Part shown: in pieces, positions 35,501-46,859 of the stretch
Position numbering within the stretch: the stretch's first letter is position 1
How the letters are laid out: each line of letters starts with the position of its first letter
NCBI GenBank assembly: GCA_950106755.1
Contig: OX467086.1
Span: 27,856,001 to 27,920,000 of the forward strand
Direction of reading: 5' to 3'
Length of the DNA: 64,000 nt
From: Climacium dendroides
Lineage: Eukaryota; Streptophyta; Bryopsida; Hypnales; Climaciaceae
The notes under the pieces: generated by a model
Told to the model about the DNA's origin: nothing
Seen by the model: the letters and a program-made list of their open reading frames with translations, nothing else
The model's database searches: none
Program-made: the position numbers and the translations under genes

Positions 35501-38040
35501 GCTTCCTCCGATGCTTTGGCGCCATGACGGTAAGTGCAAGCAGCGAGTTCCTCTTTGTTTCTTCGTAGGTTTAGGGACACAGATCACGAGCTCCCTAGAC
35601 TCTGCACGGTCCACACTTTACTAAGTCATCTAGGGTGTGTTTCAGAGGACGAGGCAGATGAGGTGCGCCGCATGCTGCTATCCGAGCGGGTTCCACGGAT
35701 GTCAGCAACTCCTTTGGTCAAGGTACTTCGCATCACCATGAACTCAGTGTATGGTCGGTGGAGGGTAATGACATGCCCGATATTTGGGGTTACACGGGCG
35801 CTGGTTCGCAGTCTCTGCAAGAAGCATGACAACATGGGACGAGCTGTCACGTTGTTCGCGTTCGAAGCACCTTTCCGTTTTGCGGGTCTGACGGGTTGCG
35901 AGCCCAAGGCTATACAAGATGAGGTGATGAAGGATGTCCAGCTGATCTCCGTTGGTAAGGATGACGGGGTGCTCGATAGGGTCCTCTTTTGGGCAGAGGT
36001 TGTACGTGTTCGTGCCTTGCAGGACTTGGCGCTCCATCATCCGGCAGTTTTTCGTACCTACTGGACAAGTACAAAACCCGACCAGTGGGCCGAACAATCT
36101 GTGATTTGGGTAAAGTGTCTGCGTCAACGTGAAGACTTCGACATCGGATGGGTGTCGGACGAGGATGCCCCTAAATAGGCAACACGAGTGGCGGAGACCC
36201 GTCGCCAAATCAAGGAATTGGTCCAGTCGTTGGACTCGGCCATTGAGGACGACGACAAGGTAGCTTGGCGGACCCAACTTGGCAGCAACAATAGTGCCGC
36301 GCCTGGTCCTGACGTGCAGGATTTGCAGGTCATACTTCCAATTGAAGGCGCGTCATTAGTGCAGTCCGTGCTTTTGAGGGACGTCCCTAAACCCTTAAGT
36401 GAAGATTCGCAGGTCGAGTTGATCACAGACGGCCGATCGAGTGTTCCAGACGTAGTGTTTCAAGACGGCGAACTACAGTCGGTACCGGCTTTTGGAGGTA
36501 CATTGTGTATCGAAGGAGCAGTTATTATTGCAGACGTGGTAAAACTATCCGGTCCACATTCCTTTAGTCAAGATTCGCATGTACGTGAGGTAGTAGAAGG
36601 TCAATCGTCAAGTGCAGCGGAAGTGTTTCATGACGCAGTGTTTCCGAAGGACGGTATTCCGATTTCGCAGCAGACTCCATTACTACGCATTGACGATATC
36701 CAGACTCAAGATCTGGACATGTCCAATTTCCCTAGACAATGCACTCCGCCTCTTGGAGCGTCCATTATCAACAATTCTAACTCCCCAATGCGGCATCATG
36801 TGGAACTCGTGGACAGCACCCCTCGCAGCTTGGAAGACGTATTTGAGACCATCATCAATACACCGGACGACCCTTATGCTCTTCATGAGCTTGATAGCGC
36901 TGACGAAGTTCAGGCTGGTGACGAGGTGGTTCCCGCTGACTCAGCCAGACCTACGTCTTTGCAACATCGGAAGAGCGTAACTTACGAGCCCTTGCTGATT
37001 GTGGAGCGTCAATCGAAGGCATGGGGACGACTCAGCATTGCTCGGACATTCTCGACTTTACAAGTAGAAGACCTAATCTAGGCGCTGCCTAGGTAATTTG
37101 TCATTTTGCCCTAAACCAATGTCCTCCACCTTTTCCGCCTAGCAAGCCCGTCTAGGTACATATGTGCCCACTTGACAAGGTCTCTGATAGTGTTTTGGTT
37201 CCATGGTTTCCTTGCAGAAAAGGTTCGGGAGATGCGGATGGCGAGGACATTTGCTTCTACACAAGTAAGTGGGATTCCTTGCCTGTGCCAATCTGCCAAA
37301 TTCGAGAGCTGCAGTCGACCAAAAGATTTCTCGGGCAGAATGTTTTGGAGCTCCTCACCCGTCGATTGTGGTGGAGCCTTTCCGAGTCAGCACGCAAGCA
37401 TGTTTATGTGGCGTCGTCCTTTATGCAAGCAGCACTGCCGTCCGCATGGGACGCTGGGACGGAGGAGGCACTTCTGAAGTGGGGCCGTGAATACCTGGTC
37501 CCCACGTGTCTGTATCCAACTTGCTCGCCGGATATGACCGTTCTGGTTCCGTACGTTGCGGATTTCCATTGTTCTTTGTTCATTTTCAGCAGTGATGGCG
37601 TGAAGCACCTGGATAGTGCACAGACGCATAATTCCGCCTCGGACCTTGAGTATGTGAACCGCGTTTGTCATGTGTGGGAGATGCTGCACGAGCCACGACT
37701 GAGCTTGCCTCCAGCGGCGGAAGATGTCCCTTGTCATCGCCAAACCGGGAATCACAAATGCGATTTTTGTGTCCTTCGAAACATGGAGTGTTTCCTCCGT
37801 ATTTTCCATGGTGAGGCCACATTGACATCCCAAAACACTGCAGAGGAGTTGTTTAGGTCGCAGATAGCATCCTCCGCAAAACCGCGTGACTTGCAGAAGA
37901 ATGTCATAGCAGCTGTTGCAGATGAACTAGGAGCCACCGATGTTTCACAGCCATATGAGCCTCCTTTCCGAGTGACCTACTGCAAGGACACCTCAGATGA
38001 CACTTTGTTGTTGGGGTTTATCCTTCCAAAGAAAAAGTGA
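32586..38040 (+). pseudogene. Ulp1-like cysteine protease gene of the MULE, nonsense-broken
   Basis: Exons joining in phase are 32586-32675, 32793-34967, 35193-35529, 35646-37092 and 37218-38040, giving 1,623 codons with no frameshift. The N-terminal half is Lys/Ser/Glu-rich and disordered. A Cys pair pattern HCWRC...WLCGEC lies near 34570-34640. The C-terminal exon carries a C48 (Ulp1, SUMO-protease) fold: WWSLSESARKHVYVAS, then VADFHCSLFIFSSD with the likely catalytic His, VKHLDS with the Asp, and RQTGNHKCDFCVLRNM with the Gln and a Cys in the place of the usual DCG. In-frame stops are TAG at 33174, 33288, 33714, 33897, 36176 and 37079 and TGA at 34182 and 34950. All fit CAG or CGA losing one C. 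Such proteins in MULEs are thought to act on SUMO or related tags; activity here is not expected. Confidence 0.8.
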
Positions 38041-38569
38041 GTGGAAGGACATGCGATGATGCTAGTATCTTGCTTTGTGTATGGAAGTGCACTCCTCTGG
38101 GTGTATAGTGTATAGGGACTCTGTAGATTTTGCTTTCTGTTTTTCCTTATGGGTCCTTCAGATTTTGTGTAGTTATATTAGGCTCTTACCTAGACCACCA
38201 AATGTATATAGATTAAGCTATTCTACAGACATTGGAAGCCTTGCTTAGAATAATGCAAACAGTGTTTCAGCGAGCATCTTGACTCTACCCTCGTCTGCAG
38301 CACTGTATTACAGTGATTGATTTTTGGCATCACTACCGGTTTAGGGGGGGTGCACTTATATCAACCTTTGAACCCAAATGTTAATTGCAGCTGAATTGTC
38401 CCTTTTCCATTTTGATGTTTGATTGCCAGAATTAGTAACTATGACTTGTGAAATCAACGGAGCTGAGTTGTTATAATGTTCTTGACAATCTAAGTATGCA
38501 GGGCTGTTTTATTTCTGAAGTACATCCTGTCTTGTCCTTTTGGTGCAACTCAAATGGGCTCCTACCCCA
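38041..38569. other. 3' region of the Ulp1-like gene
   Basis: Non-coding stretch after the TGA at 38038. It holds GTTTAGGGGGG (38338) and an AGTGTTTC motif (38262). No polyadenylation site can be fixed. Confidence 0.4.
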
Positions 38570-38880
38570 AACCACTTGTATACCTGCGCCTCTTGTTCGA
38601 CTACATTGAAAGCCTTGTTTTGGAGTACAAATCGTAGTGTATCGAAGGAGTTGTTCTTCTTCTATTTTTTTTTTAAGTATTTCGTTTTCACCCCTTCTGG
38701 ATCTATCCATTTCTTGGGTTTTTGATGCGTTTCTTTTTTTAATTCCATATTTTTTTTATTTGTAATTCCTTTTTTTTAATTGATTGGGTCTATGTGCCAT
38801 TCTTTCTTTTATTGTATGTGATTTTTTCCATTTCCTAATGAACTTATAGCTTTGTTACCTTCTTTTCTTATTTCTTTGTT
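38570..38880 (-). repeat. Inverted single copy of the 29-31 kb A-rich unit
   Basis: The minus strand shows the same series of phrases as the array at 29340-31200: GGCACATAGACCCAAT, AACCCAAGAAATGGATAGAT, then the A-rich run, AGAAGAACAACTCCTTC and ATACACTA. It lies just past the end of the Ulp1-like gene, so that gene is flanked by copies in inverted orientation. Confidence 0.8.
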
Positions 38881-38882
38881 AC

Positions 38883-39090
38883 TTAGATCAGGTGACTCTC
38901 CATTTGTAATTCTAAGTGGGTGATTCATCTCATTCCATAATTTCTTGGGCCCTTAGATCAAATCACTCCCCATTTTAATTTACAAGTCAGTGTTTCATCT
39001 CATTACATATTTTTTGGAACACTTAGATGAAGTGACTTCCCATTTGTATTTCCAAGTGGGTGATTCATCTCATTTCCAAAAATATAATTT
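38883..39090 (+). repeat. 69-bp tandem repeat, three units
   Basis: Three diverged units begin near 38883, 38952 and 39021. Shared phrases are CTTAGATCAAATCACT, CCATTTGTAATTT, AAGTGGGTGATTCATCTCAT and TTTCTTGG. The second unit contains CAGTGTTTCATCTCAT where the others have GGGTGATTCATCTCAT, which turns this segment into a copy of the dispersed motif. Confidence 0.8.
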
Positions 39091-42000
39091 CAACTTTAGA
39101 TCAAATGACAAGGTAGAAGATATGGTCATTAGATCACACACAATGCATGACTGCGATGCTTTCAAAGTTATGCATCACACCTTCTTGGTATTCTCAAAGT
39201 TCACAAATTGCAAGGAAAAAAATTGTTGCACATTCTTTGGATTTAGAAGCAATAACTCTTGTGGCATTGGCCTAGTACACCAATCCTCAACTCAGTCTCT
39301 AAAGATATGATAGCCCTCCCTGGTAATCCTAAAGACTTAAAACTAAAACAATAGACTTTGATCACTGCGGCGACCTACGTTGCCTCTACTCCTCAGAAAT
39401 ATGAAACACTGAACCGTCTCCTCCCAAGGCGTTTCATCAGGTTTCCTTCCATCAAGCCGCAACCTCTCCACCTAAACGTAGTCTTCTGTAAACTCTAGGC
39501 CTTCTTCTTGTCTCAAGCATGTCCCTCAATCATCCCAAGCCCATTCCCAGTCCATCCTGCACACGCTGAAACACTGGTGTGGACCTCACTGGGTGGATAA
39601 TCCCCGACTCAATATCGGCCTGCAATGTCTTCAGATTTCCTTGTAGCTTGTGCAAATCAGCGTGCAAATGTTCCATCAAGATGTCGTTTCCCTTACTGAA
39701 ATCCAGAATTTCTTGTACTAAGGTACTTACCGTGGTGTATAGGTCCACAACCTTCTGTGCCGATTCATGCACTACCTCAACTCTGTACTGCATCGGAGTG
39801 ACCTGGACTCCACCATGTACAAGTAGTTCACTTGTTCCCGCCACTCCTAATCCCTTTCGTGCTCCACAAAATCTAGCAACAATCCCCTCCGCGAGCTCAG
39901 GTTGTATAAGTCTTAGAACTTTCACCTTGTGCTTGCAAGTGTTTCCTCGCTGTATATGAATACAATTGCAAGAAGCCTATAACTCTCCTGGATTGTGCAC
40001 AACATAGCGCAAATGGCGTTGTGCAGAAGACGTAACAAACGCTGGCCCGCCCTCAAATTCCGGTAGTGTTACGTCCATGTCAGGTATGTCTCGCGCTAAG
40101 ATAAGAGCGGAAATAACCATGTCCCGTTCCTTCCGGTTGTCAACGAATCCGAATTGCTTGCGCACTCGTTGGTACCAGTAGTGTGTGAGCACGTCACCTG
40201 TAAGCACGTGGATGCACCAATCCACTCGACGCCCGGTCATTCGACTCCTTTCCGCCTTTAGCACAGATTTCATGTATCCGTGATAACTCTCCACTGCAGC
40301 ATTCGTGTCTTGTCCCGCATATGGCAAATTGCGGTAGCCAACCACCCACATATGCACCTTCGGCAGCCATTGTTCCCTCACATAATCCCAGAATTCGTTC
40401 ACTGCAGGGTGCATGAACTGAAGTTGCTGCAATCTCCAGGTAGCCCAATCAGAAGCGGCAACTCCACTGAAATCGCTCCGCTCATACATGATAGAAGAAA
40501 GACCCCTCAAAATGGCCGCTCGAGTGTCAATGTCTTGAATTTTTATGCATGCCTGCTTTTGCCATGCTCGATGGACATGCCAGAGGCATAGAAAAATCGC
40601 CGTATTTGGCCACACCACCCTAAGACAGGGACGCAGAAGTCAGTGTTTCATTGGTGTCACTGTTTCTTCTTAAATCCACAGTTCAGCACGTACTGTTTGA
40701 AAAAGTAGGTTTTTTTCGTGCATGTCCTTCAAGTGACTGGTCTGAACCTAGACAATCATTTCCACTCTACCTTACTCACCCTTTTCCCAAAGACATGAAG
40801 CTGGCCATTGTACTATGATATTAGATAGTGGGAAGACAACATACCTCAAACTATTTATTTCTCCTGGTGCACAATCCACAATGAATGCATTGGGCTTCCA
40901 ATTCGGCATATCTCGTCTCAATGCAACATCCAACGCCCGCATCCAGGGAGTGAGATCCTCCTGTGCTGAACGCGATGTAATAATAAAAGCCACCGGGATT
41001 CCATTGTGCCATTCGTTGAACACCATGACCGTGTAGAGAGGAAACTGTGCATATGTCGCAGCACAGAGTAAGCAATTTCCCTATTATACTCACAAAAATC
41101 ACCCTAGAGCATAACAAAATGACCCTAAAGATCGAACCTACGAGATCCTGTGAAGTAGCTAACTCTAACAAGGAGATAAACCCAATTAAACCCCTTAATT
41201 CTACTTTTCCAGTTCTACCTCTGACGACCGGAACATCCAAAACCAACCGGAAAACTACGACCGGATTGTATCCTACTTCCGGTTTCACTAGTTCCCCGGT
41301 TTTTGGACTGACTTCTAAATTCTGGACCCTGCAACTTCCGGTCCTATATACCCTCCTGGGCGGATCCGATCCGGTCCACCCTTCCGTACCCAGTTTTTGT
41401 TTTACCTCTGTTTTACCATCAGAGGGTTCGCCGCTTGCTTTTGAAAGTGGTAGGCCCACCACTCCTTCCGTGAATTATAGTGGCTGAAGACCCACTTTCC
41501 TATCCACTGATCTCCTAACTAACACGGATCCGGTTTGGTCCTTCACAGTAATCCAGATAGCAACCCGAATCACAGGTCACACAAAGACCCCCCGTATGAT
41601 CCTCTCATACTACAACAACCTTGACACTGATCCGTTCCGTACGAAGTTAGGTGGCTACAAGTGCATCTGTCCGTTCCAACACCTACGAAAGTTCTTCTGT
41701 TCACCCACAACGGTGGCAAGACCTCACATGAGTCAGGATACTCGACCGGATTTCCCACCCAGGAGTTCTAACGCAGCTAAGGAATCCCTCCCTATCCGCC
41801 TAGCCTGCTCAACGGATCTCTTACCCGGAATGCTAAACTTCTGTAGCTGCTAAGGCACTGGAATCCACTCCTAACTCTTCAAAACCTACTCACCTATACC
41901 TAGAACCGGAAACATACATCAAGGGGAGAAACTCTACCAACACCTCCGTACTCACCTTCCTATTCTGACTCCGTACACTCTTGCCAACACTCGGAAAAAT

Positions 42001-42204
42001 TACACAAAAGTTAGTTTAAAGGAAAGTACACAAGGAAATGCCAAAAAAAACTCCTCCCTCGTCTCCAGCTCAGAGACTGTTTTATATACAAAAAGCAAAA
42101 AGCAAAAAGTGAATACATGATTTCTGCCTCTGAAGGCGCTGACAATCCGGTCCTACCTTATCCTAACCGGATTCTATTTCGGTTCCTATCTATAAGTCCT
42201 ATTT

Positions 42205-43881
42205 TTACAATCCTTCCTGTTCCGTCTCATACACTCGGGACCCAATGGTAGGGCTCTCATCAGGTCTCTCCAACTGCTCGAAGACCTCATTTAGATTCCG
42301 GTTTCGTTCCCCATTCGTAGGTAGAGCCGGGTGATCTTCCTCAGTTTCCGGGGAGTCTAAATCTATCGGCTGATGTTCGGTCGAGGGCGTCTCCTTCTTT
42401 GCCCTACTTGACTGGGGCGTCTTATCCTTTCCCGGTTCCTGAGCTACGTCTTCCGGAAACAAGTCCAGAAGAGAAATTTCAGAGAGCCGGACCGGAACTT
42501 CTGTCAACTTCTGGCTGCTCTCCACGATCCGGTCCGTTGACTCCCGGGCCTTGGATAGGAGCTTCTCCATCTGCTCCTCAAAATCGGTGAGAATGTGCAC
42601 CACCCTGGTTCCGGATATCTTCTTGTCCTTGTGCACCTCCTCTTCAAACAGGCGTGCCTTGGTGACCGCGGCTCCGGGCCCTCCAAGCACGTCCTTCACT
42701 TCTGCGGCCAACTTCTTCATTTCCTCCGCCATCTCTTTTGTTGCGGTGGCGTTCTCGAGCAACGCGAAAAGTTCGGCCTTGAGGGTGTCCACCTCATCGT
42801 GCTACCGCTTGCTGTCCTCCTTCATCTTCCGGAGCTCATCCGGATTGATAACACTCTCAGCTACCTTCTGCGGCAACTGACTGTCCAATTCCGCTCCGAT
42901 TAATTCCGCGATCTCCCCGAGCGTCCGTTTCTTAACTTCCCAATCCGCCCGGATCCCGCAGAGGATCCCAACCAACTCGTCGAACGGATCTGCGATTCCC
43001 GATCCGGATGCCACATCCGGTCCGGTTGGAGTCTCCCCTCTACGCGGATGCGGATGTCCCGGGGGCGTTCCTCGATTCCGAGTTGGCGTGGTCTTCTGCC
43101 TCTTGGCGGGGACATACGGTTCCTCCTCTTCCTCTTCTTCTTCTTCCTCCTCCTCGATTTCGTTTCCGGAATCCGCTTCTTGGTCGGACTCGGATTCACC
43201 GTACTTCATGGTCCGCTCCTGGGCCTTCCACACCTTCAGCTCCACTTCCGTCAGCAATTCCTGTTGCTGGTAGAGGTGGTACACATAAGGGCACAGTGGG
43301 GTAGCCCTACTTCTCCCCACCCTTGTAGTAAGCTGGGACACCAGATCAAAGAAGATCCGGCCCCAGTCTACTTTCCGGGTTCCGCTCAGCGCTCCGAAGA
43401 TCGTGTTAGCCAAGGTGATAGTCACCCTGGTGGGCTTTTCCGGATGCAGAATCGGAACCAGGAACTGGAGCAGGCGACGCTCCCGGTCATCGAGGCAGTC
43501 TTCTACCACGTAGCCGTCCTTCGGGTTCACTACGCTTCCGAACTTGCCCTAGACGAAATCATCCTTCCAGCTGGTAAGCCCGAGTCCTCCTGGCTGGAAT
43601 CCGTATATGTCCCGCCACAAAGCCGCGGTCCATTGAACCGGATTCCTTCTCGGGGTGTTATCGAACTGATTCGATACGCCACTCAGGATTTCTCTAATCA
43701 TCCTCTCATCTTTGAAACCCCAAGGTTTCAAAGCTAACCCCTGACAACCCATCAACGATAAATCCTCTCTGAGTTCTCCCTATTCCACTTCCTTGGTCGG
43801 CATGACCGGAACCACTTTTCTAAGCTTTACTTCACTCGGGGGCGGGGCGCTAGAACCTCTCTTCCGGTTCAGCTGCGACAT
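42205..43881 (-). pseudogene. Gag-position protein of the nested element, three TAG stops
   Basis: One frame of 558 codons plus stop runs from the ATG at 43881 (MSQLNRKRGSSAPPPSEVKL). Only three TAG codons interrupt it: between KEVE and GELRED, between KDDFV and GKFGS, and between DSKR and HDEVDT. In order it contains a globular start (NPVQWTAALWRDIYGFQP, VVEDCLDDRERRLLQFLVP, KVDWGRIFFDLVSQLTTRVG), a run of about 14 Glu, a Pro/Arg-rich stretch, and a Leu/Glu/Lys heptad-rich C-terminal part that should form a coiled coil (ALLENATATKEMAEEMKKLA). It has no zinc knuckle, protease or polymerase. The layout resembles plant mobile-domain-like gag substitutes in large non-autonomous retroelements, but I do not recognise a named family. 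Confidence 0.6.
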
Positions 43882-44152
43882 GAGGGTAGCTCTATCCGAT
43901 TTTCACTCTAACAAGGTAGTGTTGACACTCAGATGTTCCGCTCCGCCTGTAAACTAACCTACTGGCGTGCTCACACTCTCAGTCCCTCACACTCATGTCC
44001 GGAGGAGATCTCTCCGTATCACACCCCTTACTCACTTCCGGACCCTCTTGTACTTTCTCTCCTTGCCGTGGTCAATGATAAAAACGTCAGGCGCTAAATC
44101 AGGACACGCCAACACGTGGAAAATCAGAGACCTGAAAATGGGCAGGGTCAGG

Positions 44153-44162
44153 CTTTATATAG
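44153..44162 (-). promoter_or_regulatory. TATA box of the nested element
   Basis: The minus strand reads GGACTATATAAAGCCTGACC here, a strong plant TATA box, about 270 bp before the ATG at 43881. A start site about 30 bp downstream would give a leader of about 240 bp. Confidence 0.55.
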
Positions 44163-46859
44163 TCCTGACACCCTGGACTGTCTTTATGACCGGTCAGCTA
44201 TCCGGTCCGGTTCTCGACATCCGGTCTTCTCCAATCCGGTCAACGAGATTCCGGTTAGAAATCTAATCCGATCCGCTTCTACCTAAAACCGGATTAGTTC
44301 CGTAAGGTCCTTTTGTGACTATTTTTGGTTTTATCTTTCTCTTTAGATGAATCCGGATACCTATTTCTAATTTCCGGTTCGCTCAAAAAGGTAAACGAAT
44401 AAAAATAAAAAATATGAGTTGTCACAGCATACGTACCAACAATGTTTCCAGCAATAAGAAGACTCATCCGTAAGCAAAGATACGCAACCCTAAACTTGCA
44501 GAATCAGACATACTCAGAAATTCCTAATATGCTGACCCTAAATCCTTTCTCAAATTTCAAGGTAAGGCAGAAATGGATAGAGCTAAACCGCCTAATTGTG
44601 ACGGTAGTGTTTCAAGAATGCATACCTTATTCTCATTAGTGCCAAAGGTGGCATCAATTGAAACACCACTCTTGTGGCCAAACTTGACCAACATGTCTTT
44701 TTGCCAAGGTGTTTGAATTCCTATAGTGAAGGGCATTGTCGAGTGTGTCAGTGTACCTTGTGTGACCAGTCCCGTTTCTTGGTAAAAAAAAACACTCCCT
44801 CAATTTTGCTCCACCCACATCTGTACATTTTTTGCATCAAAAGTGTGCAACATATACGTCTCCCGTGCCATCTTCGTAGCCAAATTCCTGACATCCCGCT
44901 CATGTAGGAACATGTCCCTTGAAATGCCACAGCCTGCGCTAAGGGAGTCCTTCACAATCTGAATGTGTTTCGACATGATCTGTGGAACACTGTGTCCATC
45001 CCAGAGAAGTTTCAAGACGAATTCTTTAATTTCTTCTGACAAGTGTCATGTGAATGCACTTCGGTCTCTTACATTGCTCAATCCATGGCATTGAATACCG
45101 GCTTCATTCACATGGTCACTTTGGTAGAGTGTTATCTCCGTGACATGTGGAAGCAAATATAGTGTTTTTACACTAAATGACGCCAAGCACCCCCGCTTCA
45201 AACCACCTCCCCACTGTTTCAACGAATCTCTTGGCTTCACAAAGACAGCAGGTCTTTGTGGACTCTTCTTGGTTCCACTTGACTTTGTTGTCTGTAAGTC
45301 ATTGTTTTCCAGCTCATTCAGGTTGATGAGCACAGGGACATTGTTACTTGTGTAAGACTCAATAGCCTGCCTAGAGGCGTCTCGTTCGGTCCTACTGGTT
45401 TCCACTGCAGTTGCACATTGTGCAAGAGGCAGCCGTGCTTCCCCAACATTGTTGGTCAATAATGCCACGTCCAAGTTGTCATAGTGGGGAGGGGGCAAGC
45501 CATTCAAGTCAAGTTCCAAGAAGGCAGCCGACAATGTTATAGGGGTCTTTTTCAGCGCCTTAGTACGCTTGCACACAACCTTTTTTGTTTTCTTTTGGAG
45601 CTTCGTGGCACTTGAAGTCTGCCATCGCAATACTTTGGATTCAACTTCGGTAAGTGGAAGCCGAGATGATTCAGCATTGTTAGCTAGTAAATTCAAGTCT
45701 ATACTCAATCCTCGAGGTGTCTTGGGCTTGTCACTTAAAGGAAGCGCGGACGGATCCGTGGATAGTAATGCGGTTTCAGGGGCACCTGGAATTGCAGCAT
45801 TCTGGCGCGGGCGTAACTCACTCCGGCGCTTAGCTGGCAGTGCAGTGTTTTCTCCTGCAGCAGATGCCCCAACCATGACAGTGTTTCTAGATGTCCTGCA
45901 GCCGTTTTCCATGCTGAGGCGACGAACAGTGTCTACAATTTCTCCCACGCCAAGTTCAATGTCACCCGACGGCATTGGAAGGTTCTTTGTTGGAAGCTTT
46001 TTTGTGGCACACTTCCGCTTGGGCTTGGAAGCACCCTCTGCCTCGTTCCCTTTTCTTGACGTCTTCTTAGCTCTTGTTTTATTCTATTTTGGTGGCTGCA
46101 CTTCCCCTTCCGCAAGAGGAATCTTCTGTTTTGCTTTGCCTTTTCTCTTCACAGCTCCAACAACAATAGCCTTTGGTCTTTTCTTCCTAAGCAACATTGA
46201 GCTTATTGTCTTTACATTTGCAGAGTGGTCCTATGGACCGAATTGACAATGGTAGCTGCAAAACCCAAGGTACAGGTGTATAGTATTTCAAAACACTTGG
46301 TAAGTAGGAGAGCAAATGGAGTAAGAGGTGATTGCGGTCCCTAAATGATGTGAACAGAAGATATGCCAGAGTAGAGACTGAATGTCCATTGGAAAGTATG
46401 AATTTCAACTACAAAGGAGGTAAAAAAAGGAAGAGTTATGTACCGTGTAACCTCATTTGCAGTAGTTTTAGTTGCAAAGTATTTTTCTCCATCTTTCATT
46501 GGCTTTGTTCGTATTTTCACAAACTTGTTGGTTACATCACCTTTTGTATTTTCCATGCCCACGATGAAGTCCTGGACTCTACTAGTGGGGATGAAACATT
46601 GCTGTACAACCGCTACCTTCTTAGTGTCCTTCCCTTGTCTTTTGCGTACCTGTCGTGTTTCACGAAGGCACCACAGCAAGGAATGCACGAAGATGGGCCC
46701 ATCAGGAGGAAACTGCACATTAGCCTGGACAAGTTCGAGTTGCACTGCCAATTGACCTGACCTTGTCGCGTACTGGATTCCTCTTGAAGTAGGAGCGGGC
46801 TTTGTATCTCCACCAAGACCATTCATTGCGAAGGGTGATTTTGTTTCAGCCATGGAAGG

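Larger units (their letters stand above)
41060..44426 (-). mobile_element. Retroelement-like insertion in transposase intron 3
   Basis: Intron 3 of the transposase gene (41045-44625) is swollen by about 3.4 kb of DNA of a different kind, dense in CCGG and TTCCGG. On the minus strand it starts near 44426 with TGTGACAACTC, which looks like the start of an LTR. A TATA box, a long leader, one long open frame (43881-42205) and a 1.1-kb tail follow. No reverse transcriptase, integrase or second LTR was recognised. It may be a non-autonomous (LARD-like) element or a truncated one. Borders are approximate. Confidence 0.55.
39452..46853 (-). pseudogene. MULE (mudrA-like) DDE transposase with SWIM finger
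   Basis: Exons on the minus strand are 46853-46444, 46255-44757, 44720-44626, 41044-40845 and 40619 to about 39532 (or 39452); all junctions are GT/AG and in phase. Catalytic landmarks in order are SIDATFGTNENK (first Asp), FPLYTVMVFNEWHNGIPVAF, FIVDCAPGEI (second Asp), FLCLWHVHRAWQK (C/H block) and QDTNAAVESYHGYMKS (Glu). A SWIM zinc finger CNCIHIQRGNTCKH follows. The second exon begins with a Lys-rich basic part (nuclear-targeting type) and holds SIDLNLLANN, LELDLNGLPPP and VLINLNELENN, which resemble EAR repression motifs. In-frame stops are TAG at 46233, 46086 and 39979 and TGA at 45048, 44802 and 39532. The TAG at 39979 would remove the SWIM finger. No frameshift was needed. The exact C-terminus is uncertain. 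Confidence 0.85.

Noticed and set aside
43048..43737. 229-codon plus-strand frame
   Set aside because: It is the antisense of the nested element's gag-like frame; the Phe/Leu run is the complement of the Glu run.
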